From NCBI GenBank assembly GCA_017405765.1, contig JAFQZS010000037.1, positions 1 through 33,875 of the forward strand: a stretch of DNA of 33,875 bases, written 5' to 3'. The DNA comes from Clostridia bacterium (GTDB taxonomy: Bacteria; Bacillota; Clostridia; Oscillospirales; RGIG577). The position numbers and the translations under genes are program-made. Below, piece by piece: positions 7,485 through 15,510 of this stretch. The notes below the pieces were generated by a model, which worked only from the letters and a program-made list of their open reading frames with translations, had not been told where the DNA came from and made no database searches. Numbering within the stretch: position 1 is the first letter of the stretch; each line of letters starts with the position of its first letter.

Positions 7485-10313
7485 ATGTCAAAGGATTTTA
7501 TAGTTATAAAAGGCGCAAAAGAGAACAATTTAAAGAACATAGACGTTTCCATACCGCGCGACAAACTCGTGGTGCTTACGGGACTTTCCGGCTCAGGAAA
7601 GTCCTCGCTTGCATTTGATACGATATTTGCGGAAGGACAAAGACGTTATGTCGAGTCGCTTTCCGCTTACGCGCACCAGTTTTTGGGTCAAATGAAAAAG
7701 CCCGACCTCGAATCGATAGAGGGGCTTTCTCCGGCAGTATCAATAGACCAGAAGACGACTTCAAAGAACCCTCGCTCAACCGTGGGTACCGTTACGGAGA
7801 TCTACGACTATCTGCGTCTTTTATATGCAAACATAGGCATACCTCATTGTCCCAAGTGCCATAAGCCGATATCTCAGCAGTCGATAGATCAGATAGTCGA
7901 TTCTATCATGGATTATCCCGAAGGCACTAAGATAATGATAATGGCGCCCGTTATACGTCAAAAGAAGGGCGAACATAAGAAGGTCATAGCAGACGCCAAG
8001 AAAAAAGGCTTCGTGCGCGTCCGCGTCGACGGTATCGTTTACGATGTAAACGATACTATAGAGCTTGAAAAAACGAAGAAACACTCTATAGAGATAGTTA
8101 TAGACCGACTGATAATAAAAAGCGGCATCCAAAAGCGGCTCACCGATTCTTCGGAAACGGCTCTTTCGCTGGCGGAAGGCACGATGACAGCTCAAATCGG
8201 AGACGAAGACGTTGTCTTTTCACAGAATTACGCATGCCCCGACTGTCAGATAAGCATTGAGGAATTTGCGCCGCGCAGCTTCTCGTTCAACAGCCCCTTC
8301 GGAGCATGTCCCACGTGCGGCGGCTTGGGCATACTTATGAAGGTCGATCCCGACCTTATTATTCCCGACAAGACGAAAAGCATAAACGAAGGCGCGATCC
8401 GCGCAAGCGGCTGGTCGGTATTCGACGGCACTACCGTAGCCGCGATGTATTACAATGCCATCGCGAAGGAGTACGGCTTCTCTCTCGATACGCCTGTAAA
8501 AGACCTGCCGAAAGAGGCGCTCGACGTGCTTTTATACGGCACGAACGGCAAACGGCTTAAAATAACTTACAACAGGGCCTACGGCTCCGGAACGTACGAG
8601 AGCGCTTTTGAGGGAATCGTAAACAATCTTGAACGCCGCTACAAAGAAACGAGCAGCAACTGGATGCGCGCGGAGATAGAATCTTCGATGGGCAACAACG
8701 TATGCCCTCACTGTCACGGAAAGCGCCTTAAGGACGAGGTACTGGCCGTTACTGTGGGAGATCTCAGCATCGCCGAGTTCTGCGATATGTCGATCATAAA
8801 TGAGCTTGATTTTATAGAGCATCTTACTCTGAATAAAAAAGAGCGTGATATAGCGCGCCTTATCTTAAAAGAAATAACGGCGCGGCTCGGTTTTCTTAAA
8901 AACGTGGGACTTGAATACCTTACGCTCTCGCGCTCGTCGGGCACGCTTTCCGGCGGCGAAAGTCAAAGGATACGGCTTGCGACGCAGATAGGCTCGTCGC
9001 TCATGGGCGTTTTATATATTCTCGACGAGCCAAGCATAGGCCTTCACCAGCGCGACAACGATAAACTGCTTGCCGCCCTGGGCGAGCTTAGAGACCTTGG
9101 GAATACGCTTATAGTCGTGGAGCACGACGAAGACACTATGCGCTTTGCCGACCACATAATCGACATAGGCCCCGGCGCGGGCGTTCACGGCGGCTACGTT
9201 GTGGCCGAAGGCACACCCGACGATATAATGGCGGCTGAGGACTCGATAACGGGGCAGTATCTTTCGGGGCGAAAATCCATACCCGTGCCCGAAACGCGCA
9301 GACAGGGAAACGGGAAGAAGCTTGTAATAAAAGGCGCGCGTCAGAACAACCTTAAAAATCTCGACGTAGATATTCCTTTGGGAAAATTCGTCTGCGTGAC
9401 GGGCGTATCGGGCTCAGGAAAGTCGTCGCTCATAAACGAAGTGCTTTATAAAACGCTGGCCGCGCGTGTAAACGGGGCAAAAACAAGAGGCGGCGACTGC
9501 GATGAGATAATAGGCGTTGAAAACATAGATAAAGTCATAAATATCGACCAATCGCCCATAGGGCGCACACCGCGCTCAAATCCTGCGACGTACACGGGCG
9601 TTTTCACGGATATACGAAACATATTCGCGCAGACGAACGAGGCGAAGCTTCGCGGCTATTCATCGGGACGCTTTTCGTTCAACATAAAGGGCGGCCGATG
9701 CGAAGCCTGCAGCGGCGACGGCATAATAAAGATAGAGATGCATTTTCTGCCCGACGTCTACGTTGACTGCGAGGTATGCAAGGGCAAACGATACAACCGT
9801 GAGACGCTTGAAGTAAAATACAAGGGCAAGAACATAAACGACGTGCTAAACATGACCGTTGCGGAGGCGATAGAGTTTTTCGACAGTGTTCCGCGCATAA
9901 GAAGAAAAATACAAACGCTCTCCGACGTCGGTCTTGATTATATAAAGCTCGGCCAGCCCTCGACTACGCTTTCGGGCGGAGAAGCGCAGCGCGTAAAGCT
10001 TGCGACCGAGCTTTCAAAAAAAAGCACGGGCAACACGGTATATATTCTCGACGAGCCCACGACAGGGCTTCACACCTACGATGTACACCGCCTTATAGAC
10101 GTTTTGAACGCTTTTTCGGACGCGGGCAACACCGTTATAGTTATCGAGCATAATCTTGACGTTATCAAGACAGCCGATCACATCATAGATATGGGACCTG
10201 AGGGCGGCGACCGCGGGGGAACGGTAGTCGCAACGGGTACGCCCGAGGAGGTTTCAACCTGCGAAGCTTCATATACGGGGCAGTATTTAAAAAATAAATT
10301 AAAAAAATCCTGA
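7485..10313 (+). CDS. uvrA: Excinuclease ABC subunit A
   Basis: UvrA (942 residues) is the DNA-damage sensor ATPase of nucleotide excision repair. It has two ABC-type nucleotide-binding domains: Walker [10 protein letters not shown] near residue 33 with signature [12 protein letters not shown] near 490, and Walker [10 protein letters not shown] near 640 with signature [12 protein letters not shown] near 830. Walker B sites are YILDEPS and YILDEPT. The zinc-binding cysteine pairs are CPDC/CPTCGG (about 250-280), CPHCHG, and [18 protein letters not shown] (about 740-765). Length and order are standard. GGAGG lies 7 nt ahead of the start. It is the last gene of the pyrE-radC-uvrB-uvrA unit; no clear terminator is seen before the merR promoter. 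Confidence 0.98.
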   Translation: MSKDFIVIKGAKENNLKNIDVSIPRDKLVVLTGLSGSGKSSLAFDTIFAEGQRRYVESLSAYAHQFLGQMKKPDLESIEGLSPAVSIDQKTTSKNPRSTVGTVTEIYDYLRLLYANIGIPHCPKCHKPISQQSIDQIVDSIMDYPEGTKIMIMAPVIRQKKGEHKKVIADAKKKGFVRVRVDGIVYDVNDTIELEKTKKHSIEIVIDRLIIKSGIQKRLTDSSETALSLAEGTMTAQIGDEDVVFSQNYACPDCQISIEEFAPRSFSFNSPFGACPTCGGLGILMKVDPDLIIPDKTKSINEGAIRASGWSVFDGTTVAAMYYNAIAKEYGFSLDTPVKDLPKEALDVLLYGTNGKRLKITYNRAYGSGTYESAFEGIVNNLERRYKETSSNWMRAEIESSMGNNVCPHCHGKRLKDEVLAVTVGDLSIAEFCDMSIINELDFIEHLTLNKKERDIARLILKEITARLGFLKNVGLEYLTLSRSSGTLSGGESQRIRLATQIGSSLMGVLYILDEPSIGLHQRDNDKLLAALGELRDLGNTLIVVEHDEDTMRFADHIIDIGPGAGVHGGYVVAEGTPDDIMAAEDSITGQYLSGRKSIPVPETRRQGNGKKLVIKGARQNNLKNLDVDIPLGKFVCVTGVSGSGKSSLINEVLYKTLAARVNGAKTRGGDCDEIIGVENIDKVINIDQSPIGRTPRSNPATYTGVFTDIRNIFAQTNEAKLRGYSSGRFSFNIKGGRCEACSGDGIIKIEMHFLPDVYVDCEVCKGKRYNRETLEVKYKGKNINDVLNMTVAEAIEFFDSVPRIRRKIQTLSDVGLDYIKLGQPSTTLSGGEAQRVKLATELSKKSTGNTVYILDEPTTGLHTYDVHRLIDVLNAFSDAGNTVIVIEHNLDVIKTADHIIDMGPEGGDRGGTVVATGTPEEVSTCEASYTGQYLKNKLKKS

Positions 10314-10320
10314 TCTCCTA

Positions 10321-10362
10321 TTGACCTTAACGCGGCGTAAAGCATTATAGTATTGACGTCAA
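10321..10362 (+). promoter_or_regulatory. MerR-type promoter (19-bp spacer) with adjacent 10-bp palindrome
   Basis: TTGACC (10321-10326) and TATAGT (10346-10351) are 19 bp apart. This over-long spacer is the hallmark of promoters activated by MerR-family proteins. TTGACGTCAA (10353-10362), a perfect palindrome, follows at the expected transcription start. The promoter directly precedes the MerR gene, so autoregulation is likely. Confidence 0.6.
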
Positions 10363-10382
10363 GAGAAAGGGGGCATTTTGGT

Positions 10383-11225
10383 ATGATGACTATTAAGGAA
10401 ATGTCAAAGCTTACCGGCGTCAGTACACGGACGCTCAGATACTACGACGAGATAGGTCTATTCTCTCCGACCGAAAAAAGCAAGTCCGGATACAGGCTTT
10501 ACGACCAAAACGCTTTGGAGAAGCTTCGGCAGATACTTTACTTTCGTGAGATGGATATTCCTCTCAATTCAATAAAGCAGATCATAAGCGACCCTGCTCT
10601 TGACAAAAATAATATTTTAAAAATGCAGAAAACGATGCTTGAATCAGAGAAAAATCGCATTGAGCGATTGATAGACAGTATCGACGCAGCATTGAAAGGA
10701 GCAGACATGGACTTTACGGTTTTTGACAGAGCGGAGTCGATAAAGCTGTTTGAGGCATTGGCCGAACGTATGCCCGAGGTGATGAAAGACGCGGCGTTAA
10801 AGGAGTTCGGCTCAGTTGAAAAATGGCGAGATCATTATCTTAACGCAGCGAGATCGAAGAAAGTGCAAAATCAGTTCGCAAAGATGATCGAGTGGTACGG
10901 CGACGCTAACGCATCTGATGATATGACGCAGATCGATTTGGCAAATGAAATCGAAAAAAGCTATCAAAGGCGCATAGATCATATCCTTGAAAAACTGAAC
11001 CTTAAACGCAGTCTCGATATAAACAGCTTTGATATCCGCGCGATCATAGGGGAATACGGCTTCGTAATAAGGCAGGAGCTTGGACTTAGGGACGAAAAAG
11101 AGATGATGCTTAGTATCGCAAAGCATTATACCGATAAGGACATTAAGGCCGACGCCGACAAAAACTACGGAGATGGTTTCTCTGATTATCTGAGCAAAGC
11201 GATCACAGCTTTTTACGAGCGGTAA
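10383..11225 (+). CDS. MerR-family transcriptional regulator, TipA-like
   Basis: A 280-residue regulator. The N-terminal winged HTH (about residues 2-70: MTIKEMSKLTGVSTRTLRYY, SGYRLYDQNALEKL) is a textbook MerR domain. It is followed by a dimerisation helix (ILKMQKTMLESEKNRIERLI) and a C-terminal part of about 170 residues with EFGSVEKWRDHYLNA and helical content resembling the TipAS multidrug-sensing domain. TipA-like proteins bind hydrophobic compounds covalently or tightly and activate their own promoter and efflux genes. The start is ATG 10383 (or the adjacent 10386), with AAAGGGGG about 9 nt upstream. No effector gene is adjacent, which leaves its target unknown. The TipAS assignment is moderate; the MerR assignment is firm. 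Confidence 0.88.
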   Translation: MMTIKEMSKLTGVSTRTLRYYDEIGLFSPTEKSKSGYRLYDQNALEKLRQILYFREMDIPLNSIKQIISDPALDKNNILKMQKTMLESEKNRIERLIDSIDAALKGADMDFTVFDRAESIKLFEALAERMPEVMKDAALKEFGSVEKWRDHYLNAARSKKVQNQFAKMIEWYGDANASDDMTQIDLANEIEKSYQRRIDHILEKLNLKRSLDINSFDIRAIIGEYGFVIRQELGLRDEKEMMLSIAKHYTDKDIKADADKNYGDGFSDYLSKAITAFYER

Positions 11226-11234
11226 TTCTTTAGC

Positions 11235-11265
11235 ATCGGCGCACACGGCGTGCGCCGATATTTTT
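11235..11265 (+). terminator. Rho-independent terminator after the MerR gene
   Basis: A 10-bp perfect stem (ATCGGCGCAC / GTGCGCCGAT), a 5-nt loop and an ATTTTTATTT tail lie 10 nt after the merR stop. Confidence 0.9.
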
Positions 11266-11321
11266 ATTTATGACGTAAATCTACAAAATTATAAACGAAG
11301 TGTTAATTTATATGAATTCTG

Positions 11322-11350
11322 TTGAAAAAGGCGCGTTTTTGGTTTACTAT
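11322..11350 (+). promoter_or_regulatory. Promoter of the DUF5685/J-protein operon
   Basis: TTGAAA and TACTAT are 17 bp apart. Transcription would begin near 11357, so the DUF5685 protein must start downstream of that. This excludes a possible TTG start inside the -35 box and sets the ATG at 11388 or the TTG at 11400 as the start. Confidence 0.6.
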
Positions 11351-11387
11351 AAAGAGGGATTTTTCATCTCCTCAAATATGTAAATGG

Positions 11388-12311
11388 ATGTGGCCTGAAT
11401 TGTTCGGATATGTTTTACCGCATAAGCCCGAGCTTAAAGTAAAAGAATATGAGTATTATAAATCCGTTTACTGTGGTTTATGTAAGCAGATGGGGGCGCG
11501 CTGCGGATGCATTTCGCGGTTTTTTTTAAGTTACGACAGCGCGTTCATGGCGCTTTCCAGAATGGCCGTTACGGGCGCGGGCGACTCTTGCATAACGAAA
11601 GGGCGCTGCGTTATAAATCCCTTTAAAAAGGTGCATTACTGCCATTCAAAGCATATCGACTACTGCGCAGACGTAAGCGTTCTGCTCGTATGGCACAAGA
11701 TAAAAGACGATATATTCGATAAAAAATTCCCGAAAAATATTCCCGCGCGGCTGTTATCGCTCATAATGGCGCTCCCGCACAGGCGCGCATCAAAAAGCGC
11801 GTGCGGCTCAGACGAGCGTATCGCACGTTCCATGGACGAGCTTCACAAGCTTGAAGAAGCTTGCTCACCTAATATGGACGAAGCTGCCGAGACCTTTTTC
11901 TCAATGCTTGCCGACGTTATGGCCGCGCATATAGATGATAAAACGCACGCGAGAGTGGCCTATGAGATAGGGAAGAACGTGGGGCGCTGGATCTACATAT
12001 TAGATGCGTACAACGATATCGAACAAGATTTGAAAAGCAGTGATTACAACCCGCTGATATACAGATATAATAAGAAGGACGACGAAGACGCGGCGTCATT
12101 TGCCGAAAGGATACGCGCCGACGTCGATGACACGCTTGCACAATGCATATATAATCTTTCAATAACTTTGGACTTTTGCAAAAGTGAAGACGCGGTGCTT
12201 AAAAACATCGTGAACATGGGACTCTCGGAAAAGCAGTTTATGATACTCTATCCCGAAGAGTATAAAAAGAAAACGGAGCAAAGCGGCACGACCGACTCCA
12301 ATCCGGCTTAA
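11388..12311 (+). CDS. DUF5685-family protein
   Basis: A 307-residue protein of a conserved clostridial family of unknown function. The family start is usually MFGYV; here LFGYV at residues 5-9 is encoded by TTG TTC GGA, so initiation may be at TTG 11400 instead. A cysteine-rich N-terminal part holds YCGLCKQMG (Cys29, Cys32), Cys68, Cys74 and Cys85, and could bind metal. The rest is helical. DAYNDIEQD (206-214) followed by NPL resembles the second Asp-rich motif of all-alpha prenyl/squalene synthase folds, although FLSYDSAF (around residue 50) is not a canonical first motif. No membrane segment or signal peptide is seen. The downstream J-protein gene starts 12 nt after the stop, with its ribosome site overlapping this stop. 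Enzyme activity is not established. Confidence 0.8.
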   Translation: MWPELFGYVLPHKPELKVKEYEYYKSVYCGLCKQMGARCGCISRFFLSYDSAFMALSRMAVTGAGDSCITKGRCVINPFKKVHYCHSKHIDYCADVSVLLVWHKIKDDIFDKKFPKNIPARLLSLIMALPHRRASKSACGSDERIARSMDELHKLEEACSPNMDEAAETFFSMLADVMAAHIDDKTHARVAYEIGKNVGRWIYILDAYNDIEQDLKSSDYNPLIYRYNKKDDEDAASFAERIRADVDDTLAQCIYNLSITLDFCKSEDAVLKNIVNMGLSEKQFMILYPEEYKKKTEQSGTTDSNPA

Positions 12312-12323
12312 AGGAGAAACTTG

Positions 12324-12977
12324 ATGGATCCTTATAAAGTATTGGGCGTTTCGCCGAACGACAGCGACGAAAAAATAAAGCAGGCTTATCGTGAGCTTGC
12401 AAGAAAATATCATCCTGACAAATATGCCAACAACCCTCTTTCCGATCTGGCTCAGGAAAAAATGAAGGAAATAAACGAGGCGTACGACACCATAACGAAA
12501 GAGCGAGCCTCCGGCTACGGCTCGCAGCCTGGCTCATCGCGTTCATACGGAAGCTCGGGCTATGGAAGCTCCGGCAGTTCAGGCTATGGCAGTTCGGGCT
12601 ATGGTAGTTCAAGCTATGGCAATTCAGGCTACGGAAGTTCCGGCGTCGATTACGGCGAAATACGTATGCTCATATCAATGGGCAGACTTGACGACGCGTA
12701 CCGCGCGCTGAGTGCCGTAAGCGAACGAAACGCGCAGTGGTATTATCTCATGGGACACATATACCACCGGCGCGGAATGTACGACCTTGCGCGCGAGAAT
12801 TATACGCGCGCATATCAGATGGAGCCCGGAAACGCAGAATACAGGTCTGCGCTCGAGAGTATGAATAATGCGGGCGGAATGTTTCGCACCTCCGGCGGCG
12901 CACCTGCGACCGGCTGCTCTCTTTGCGAAATCTGCGCCGGACTTATGTGTATAGACTGCCTGTGCGACTGCTGTTAG
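12324..12977 (+). CDS. J-domain protein with G/S/Y-rich linker, TPR and Cys-rich tail
   Basis: A 217-residue modular co-chaperone-like protein. The J domain occupies residues 1-60 with the essential HPD at 30-32 (KYHPDK), so it should stimulate a DnaK-type ATPase. Residues 64-110 are a G/S/Y-only linker made of YGSSG units. Residues 112-175 form about two TPR-like helical repeats (LISMGRLDDAYRAL, YYLMGHIYHRRGMYDLARENYTRAYQM). The last 20 residues contain eight cysteines and are hydrophobic, suggesting metal binding or membrane/lipid attachment. It lacks the zinc-finger and substrate domains of DnaJ itself. AAGGAG lies 7 nt before ATG 12324. It sits in an operon with the DUF5685 gene before it and a membrane protein after it. 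Confidence 0.9.
   Translation: MDPYKVLGVSPNDSDEKIKQAYRELARKYHPDKYANNPLSDLAQEKMKEINEAYDTITKERASGYGSQPGSSRSYGSSGYGSSGSSGYGSSGYGSSSYGNSGYGSSGVDYGEIRMLISMGRLDDAYRALSAVSERNAQWYYLMGHIYHRRGMYDLARENYTRAYQMEPGNAEYRSALESMNNAGGMFRTSGGAPATGCSLCEICAGLMCIDCLCDCC
12543..12641 (+). repeat. 15-bp coding tandem repeats (YGSSG units)
   Basis: Imperfect 15-bp units of the form GGCTATGGNAGTTCN run through the linker of the J protein, with one short 9-bp unit (12573-12581) between them. Differences fall largely at third codon positions, so the YGSSG peptide is kept while DNA diverges. The array could expand or contract by slippage in frame. Confidence 0.85.
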
Positions 12978-13006
12978 ACTTATTCCCGTAAAAAGAGTGT
13001 TTTAAA

Positions 13007-13522
13007 ATGAGCAAAGCTAAAAAGACGGTGCTTGGCGGCATTCTTTCCGCACTCGCGCTTATACTGCTTTTTTTTGCAAATCTCTCAAACGTGCTTGACA
13101 TATGCTTTGTAGTAGTCGCAAGCATGGTCATGTTCGTAGGAGTTATTGAACTGGGGCGAAAATGGATGCTTATTATGTACGCCGCAGTTACTGTTTTAGG
13201 ACTTCTTATGATACCCATAAGAGCCCCGCTTATTATGTTCGCGCTCTTTTTAGGATATTATCCGTTCATAAAAAGCCTTACGGAGCAGTTTAAAAAGAGA
13301 GCGGCGGAGTATGCGGTAAAATTTGCAGTCTTTAACGCGGCAGCCGTAATATGTATGATCTTTTTTAAAACTCTGTTTATTGAAAGCGCGTCTGCAACCA
13401 ACATGATGATGATTTTTTTCTTTATTATTGCAAACGCTCTGTTTTTGCTGTATGATATTGCTATGACCAGACTTGTTACTGTATATATGTATAAGATAAG
13501 GCCGAAACTTGGCAAAAGATAA
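13007..13522 (+). CDS. Multi-pass membrane protein of unknown function
   Basis: A 171-residue integral membrane protein with about five or six hydrophobic segments (near residues 8-25, 30-48, 53-68, 70-86, 107-127 and 133-155) and basic ends (MSKAKK, KIRPKLGKR). The overall pattern (LGGILSALALILLFF at the start, GYYPFIKSLTEQFKKR in the middle) is reminiscent of small ECF-type substrate-binding components, but I cannot confirm this. It follows the J-protein gene by 29 nt with only a weak ribosome site and is closed by its own terminator, so it is probably the third gene of that operon. No catalytic motif is visible. Confidence 0.75.
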   Translation: MSKAKKTVLGGILSALALILLFFANLSNVLDICFVVVASMVMFVGVIELGRKWMLIMYAAVTVLGLLMIPIRAPLIMFALFLGYYPFIKSLTEQFKKRAAEYAVKFAVFNAAAVICMIFFKTLFIESASATNMMMIFFFIIANALFLLYDIAMTRLVTVYMYKIRPKLGKR

Positions 13523-13548
13523 AATGGCGGGTTTTCCGTCATTTTTTT
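13521..13548 (+). terminator. Rho-independent terminator after the DUF5685/J-protein/membrane operon
   Basis: AATGGCGG pairs with CCGTCATT (one G-T wobble) over a GTTTT loop, followed by TTTTT. The A of the stop codon TAA is part of the upstream arm region. Confidence 0.8.
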
Positions 13549-13585
13549 CGTGTGCTAAAGAATACCACCGGAGGTAAAATGTCTC

Positions 13586-14767
13586 ATGGAGAATCTCAAT
13601 TTGCTCTTTTACGTGGCTCTCGTCCTCATTGCCGGACTTCTCTGCGGACGTCTTGTTAAGCAGGTAAAGCTTCCGAACGTAACGGGATACATACTGGCAG
13701 GACTGCTTTTAGGCCCGTACGTCCTTAAAATAATACCTTCAAACATCGTCGGCACGCTTGACCTCGTATCAGACGTGGCTCTCGGTTTTATCGCCTTCTC
13801 CATAGGCAGCGAATTCAAGATAAGCTATTTCAAGAGAGTAGGCGCAACGCCCATCGTCATAGCCGTGCTCGAGGCTCTCTTTGCCGTTATCGTGGTATGC
13901 GCGGGACTTTTGGCGATCGGCTGCGATCCGTCGTTCGCGATAGTGCTTTCGTCGATAGCGGCGGCAACGGCTCCCGCTTCAACGATAATGGTAATAAAGC
14001 AGTACCACTCAAAAGGGCCGGTAACCGATATGCTTTTGAGTGTCGTCGCAATAGACGACGCCGCCGCTCTTATGCTTTTCGGCATTGCGGTCGCCGTTGC
14101 AAAGACTATTACCGGCGGCGCGCTCTCGGCCGCGACTATGCTTCAGCCGCTTTACGAGATAGGCGTATCTCTCGGCGTCGGCGCGGCTTTAGGCGCAGTT
14201 TTCTGCCTGCCTCTCCGTTTTTTCAAAAAGGACTCGAACCGCCTGATAATCATCTCAGGCTTCGTTCTGCTCACCGTATCCGTGGCAAACCTTATCGGCG
14301 CTTCGCCGCTTCTTACATGTATGGCTATGGGCGGCTTTTTCGTGAATCTCTCGAAGGATCAGGTCAGCATAATGAAGATATGCGACAGAGTAACTCCGCC
14401 TATATTCCTTGTGTTCTTCGTAGTATCGGGCGCCGAGCTCAATATATCCGTGCTGCCCTCGATCGGTCTTGTCGGCATACTTTACGTTCTCTTAAGAGTG
14501 GTAGGAAAGTTCTTAGGCGCGTACACAGGGGCAAGGATCATGCGGGCGCCGAAGTCCGTGCAGAAGTATATCGGACCCGCGCTCGTTCCGCAGGAAGGCG
14601 TAGCTATCGGCCTTTCCCTCGTGGCGCAGACGGCAGTGCCGCAGTACGGCGAAATGATACGCGCGATAATTTTATGCTCCACACTCATATATGAGATAAC
14701 GGGGCCCGTTATAACAAAGGCCACCCTGATACGCGCAGGGGAAATACCGAAACAAAAAAGCACATAA
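13586..14767 (+). CDS. Cation:proton antiporter (CPA2/Kef-type Na+/H+ exchanger)
   Basis: A 393-residue membrane transporter of the Na_H_Exchanger family with about 12-13 hydrophobic segments. It begins with the GRLVKQVKLPNVTGYILAGLLLGP motif typical of CPA2 exchangers. An acidic pair in SVVAIDDAAALMLFG (around residue 158) corresponds to the ion-binding helix. There is no C-terminal TrkA_N/RCK domain, so it is not a full KefB/C. It likely exchanges Na+ or K+ for H+ across the cytoplasmic membrane. GGAGG lies 11 nt before ATG 13586; another ATG at 13579 is out of frame. It follows the preceding operon's terminator by about 40 nt with no strong promoter, so its transcription is unclear. Substrate is not predictable. 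Confidence 0.9.
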   Translation: MENLNLLFYVALVLIAGLLCGRLVKQVKLPNVTGYILAGLLLGPYVLKIIPSNIVGTLDLVSDVALGFIAFSIGSEFKISYFKRVGATPIVIAVLEALFAVIVVCAGLLAIGCDPSFAIVLSSIAAATAPASTIMVIKQYHSKGPVTDMLLSVVAIDDAAALMLFGIAVAVAKTITGGALSAATMLQPLYEIGVSLGVGAALGAVFCLPLRFFKKDSNRLIIISGFVLLTVSVANLIGASPLLTCMAMGGFFVNLSKDQVSIMKICDRVTPPIFLVFFVVSGAELNISVLPSIGLVGILYVLLRVVGKFLGAYTGARIMRAPKSVQKYIGPALVPQEGVAIGLSLVAQTAVPQYGEMIRAIILCSTLIYEITGPVITKATLIRAGEIPKQKST

Positions 14768-14770
14768 ATA

Positions 14771-14799
14771 TGTACATCGCAAAAAATTTGCGTTATAAT
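14771..14799 (+). promoter_or_regulatory. Promoter for the rpe-GT-C-gtrA unit
   Basis: A perfect TATAAT (14794-14799) lies 40 nt before the rpe start; the -35 at 17 bp is a poor TGTACA. The -35 begins just after the antiporter stop codon. Confidence 0.5.
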
Positions 14800-14838
14800 G
14801 ATTATTTGACATACAAACTCGTTAAAGGAGCCCAGATC

Positions 14839-15510
14839 ATGATACTTTCACCGTCGCTTTTATCCGCCGATTTTGTAAATCTTTCACGCGATGTATCTCT
14901 GTTAAAAGAAGCAGGCATAGAATATCTCCATGTCGACATTATGGACGGCATTTTTGTGCCGAATATAACTATAGGCATACCCGTTGTCAAAGCTTTGCGC
15001 GACATTACCGACCTTACGCTCGACGTTCATCTGATGATAGACAGGCCCGAACGCTATATAGACGATTTCTGCCGTGCGGGCTCTGATATATTGACCATAC
15101 ATACGGAAAGCACAGTTCATCTGCAGCGCGCACTGTCAATGATAAGGGAGCGGGGAAAAAGAGCGGGAGCCGCGCTCAATCCCTCAACGCCGCTTTCAGC
15201 CATAGAAAACGTGATGGACGATCTCGATATGGTGCTTATAATGTCGGTAAATCCCGGCTTCGGCGGCCAGAAATTCATACCGCAGGCCCTGAAGAAAATA
15301 AAGGATCTAAAAGAAATGATATCATCATACGGCAAGGATATACTTATAGCTGTTGACGGCGGTGTGACCGCTTCAAATATAGGAGAGATAACAAATGCCG
15401 GCGCCGACGTCTGTGTGGCAGGCTCGGCTACCTTTACGGGCGGTTTTCGGCAAATATCGCACAATGTTGCCGCTCTGAATAAAGGCGCCCTGTCTTTTAA
15501 TAACAAGTGA
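14839..15510 (+). CDS. rpe: Ribulose-phosphate 3-epimerase
   Basis: A 223-residue TIM-barrel enzyme that interconverts ribulose 5-phosphate and xylulose 5-phosphate in the pentose phosphate pathway. Metal ligands are in place: His31 and Asp33 (HVDIMDG), His64 (LDVHLMI) and Asp173 (VDGGV). The phosphate loop motif NPGFGGQ is at about 138-144. The start at 14839 is chosen because AAAGGAG lies 8 nt upstream and MILSPSLLSADF is the usual family start; the frame is open further upstream but through the promoter. Its stop TGA overlaps the ATG of the next gene (TGATG), coupling it to a membrane glycosyltransferase-like gene, an unusual partner for rpe. Confidence 0.96.
   Translation: MILSPSLLSADFVNLSRDVSLLKEAGIEYLHVDIMDGIFVPNITIGIPVVKALRDITDLTLDVHLMIDRPERYIDDFCRAGSDILTIHTESTVHLQRALSMIRERGKRAGAALNPSTPLSAIENVMDDLDMVLIMSVNPGFGGQKFIPQALKKIKDLKEMISSYGKDILIAVDGGVTASNIGEITNAGADVCVAGSATFTGGFRQISHNVAALNKGALSFNNK

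Noticed and set aside
11322-11387. TTG start for the DUF5685 protein at 11322
   Set aside because: This codon is the -35 box of a well-spaced promoter and has no ribosome site; the family begins near FGYV further downstream.
12543-12641. CRISPR-like or satellite repeat
   Set aside because: The 15-bp periodicity is in frame and encodes YGSSG units in the J-protein linker, with no spacers.
13897-14694. Plus-strand 265-residue open frame inside the antiporter gene
   Set aside because: It is Arg/Tyr-rich, overlaps the antiporter in another frame and has no family resemblance; it reflects codon bias of the real gene.
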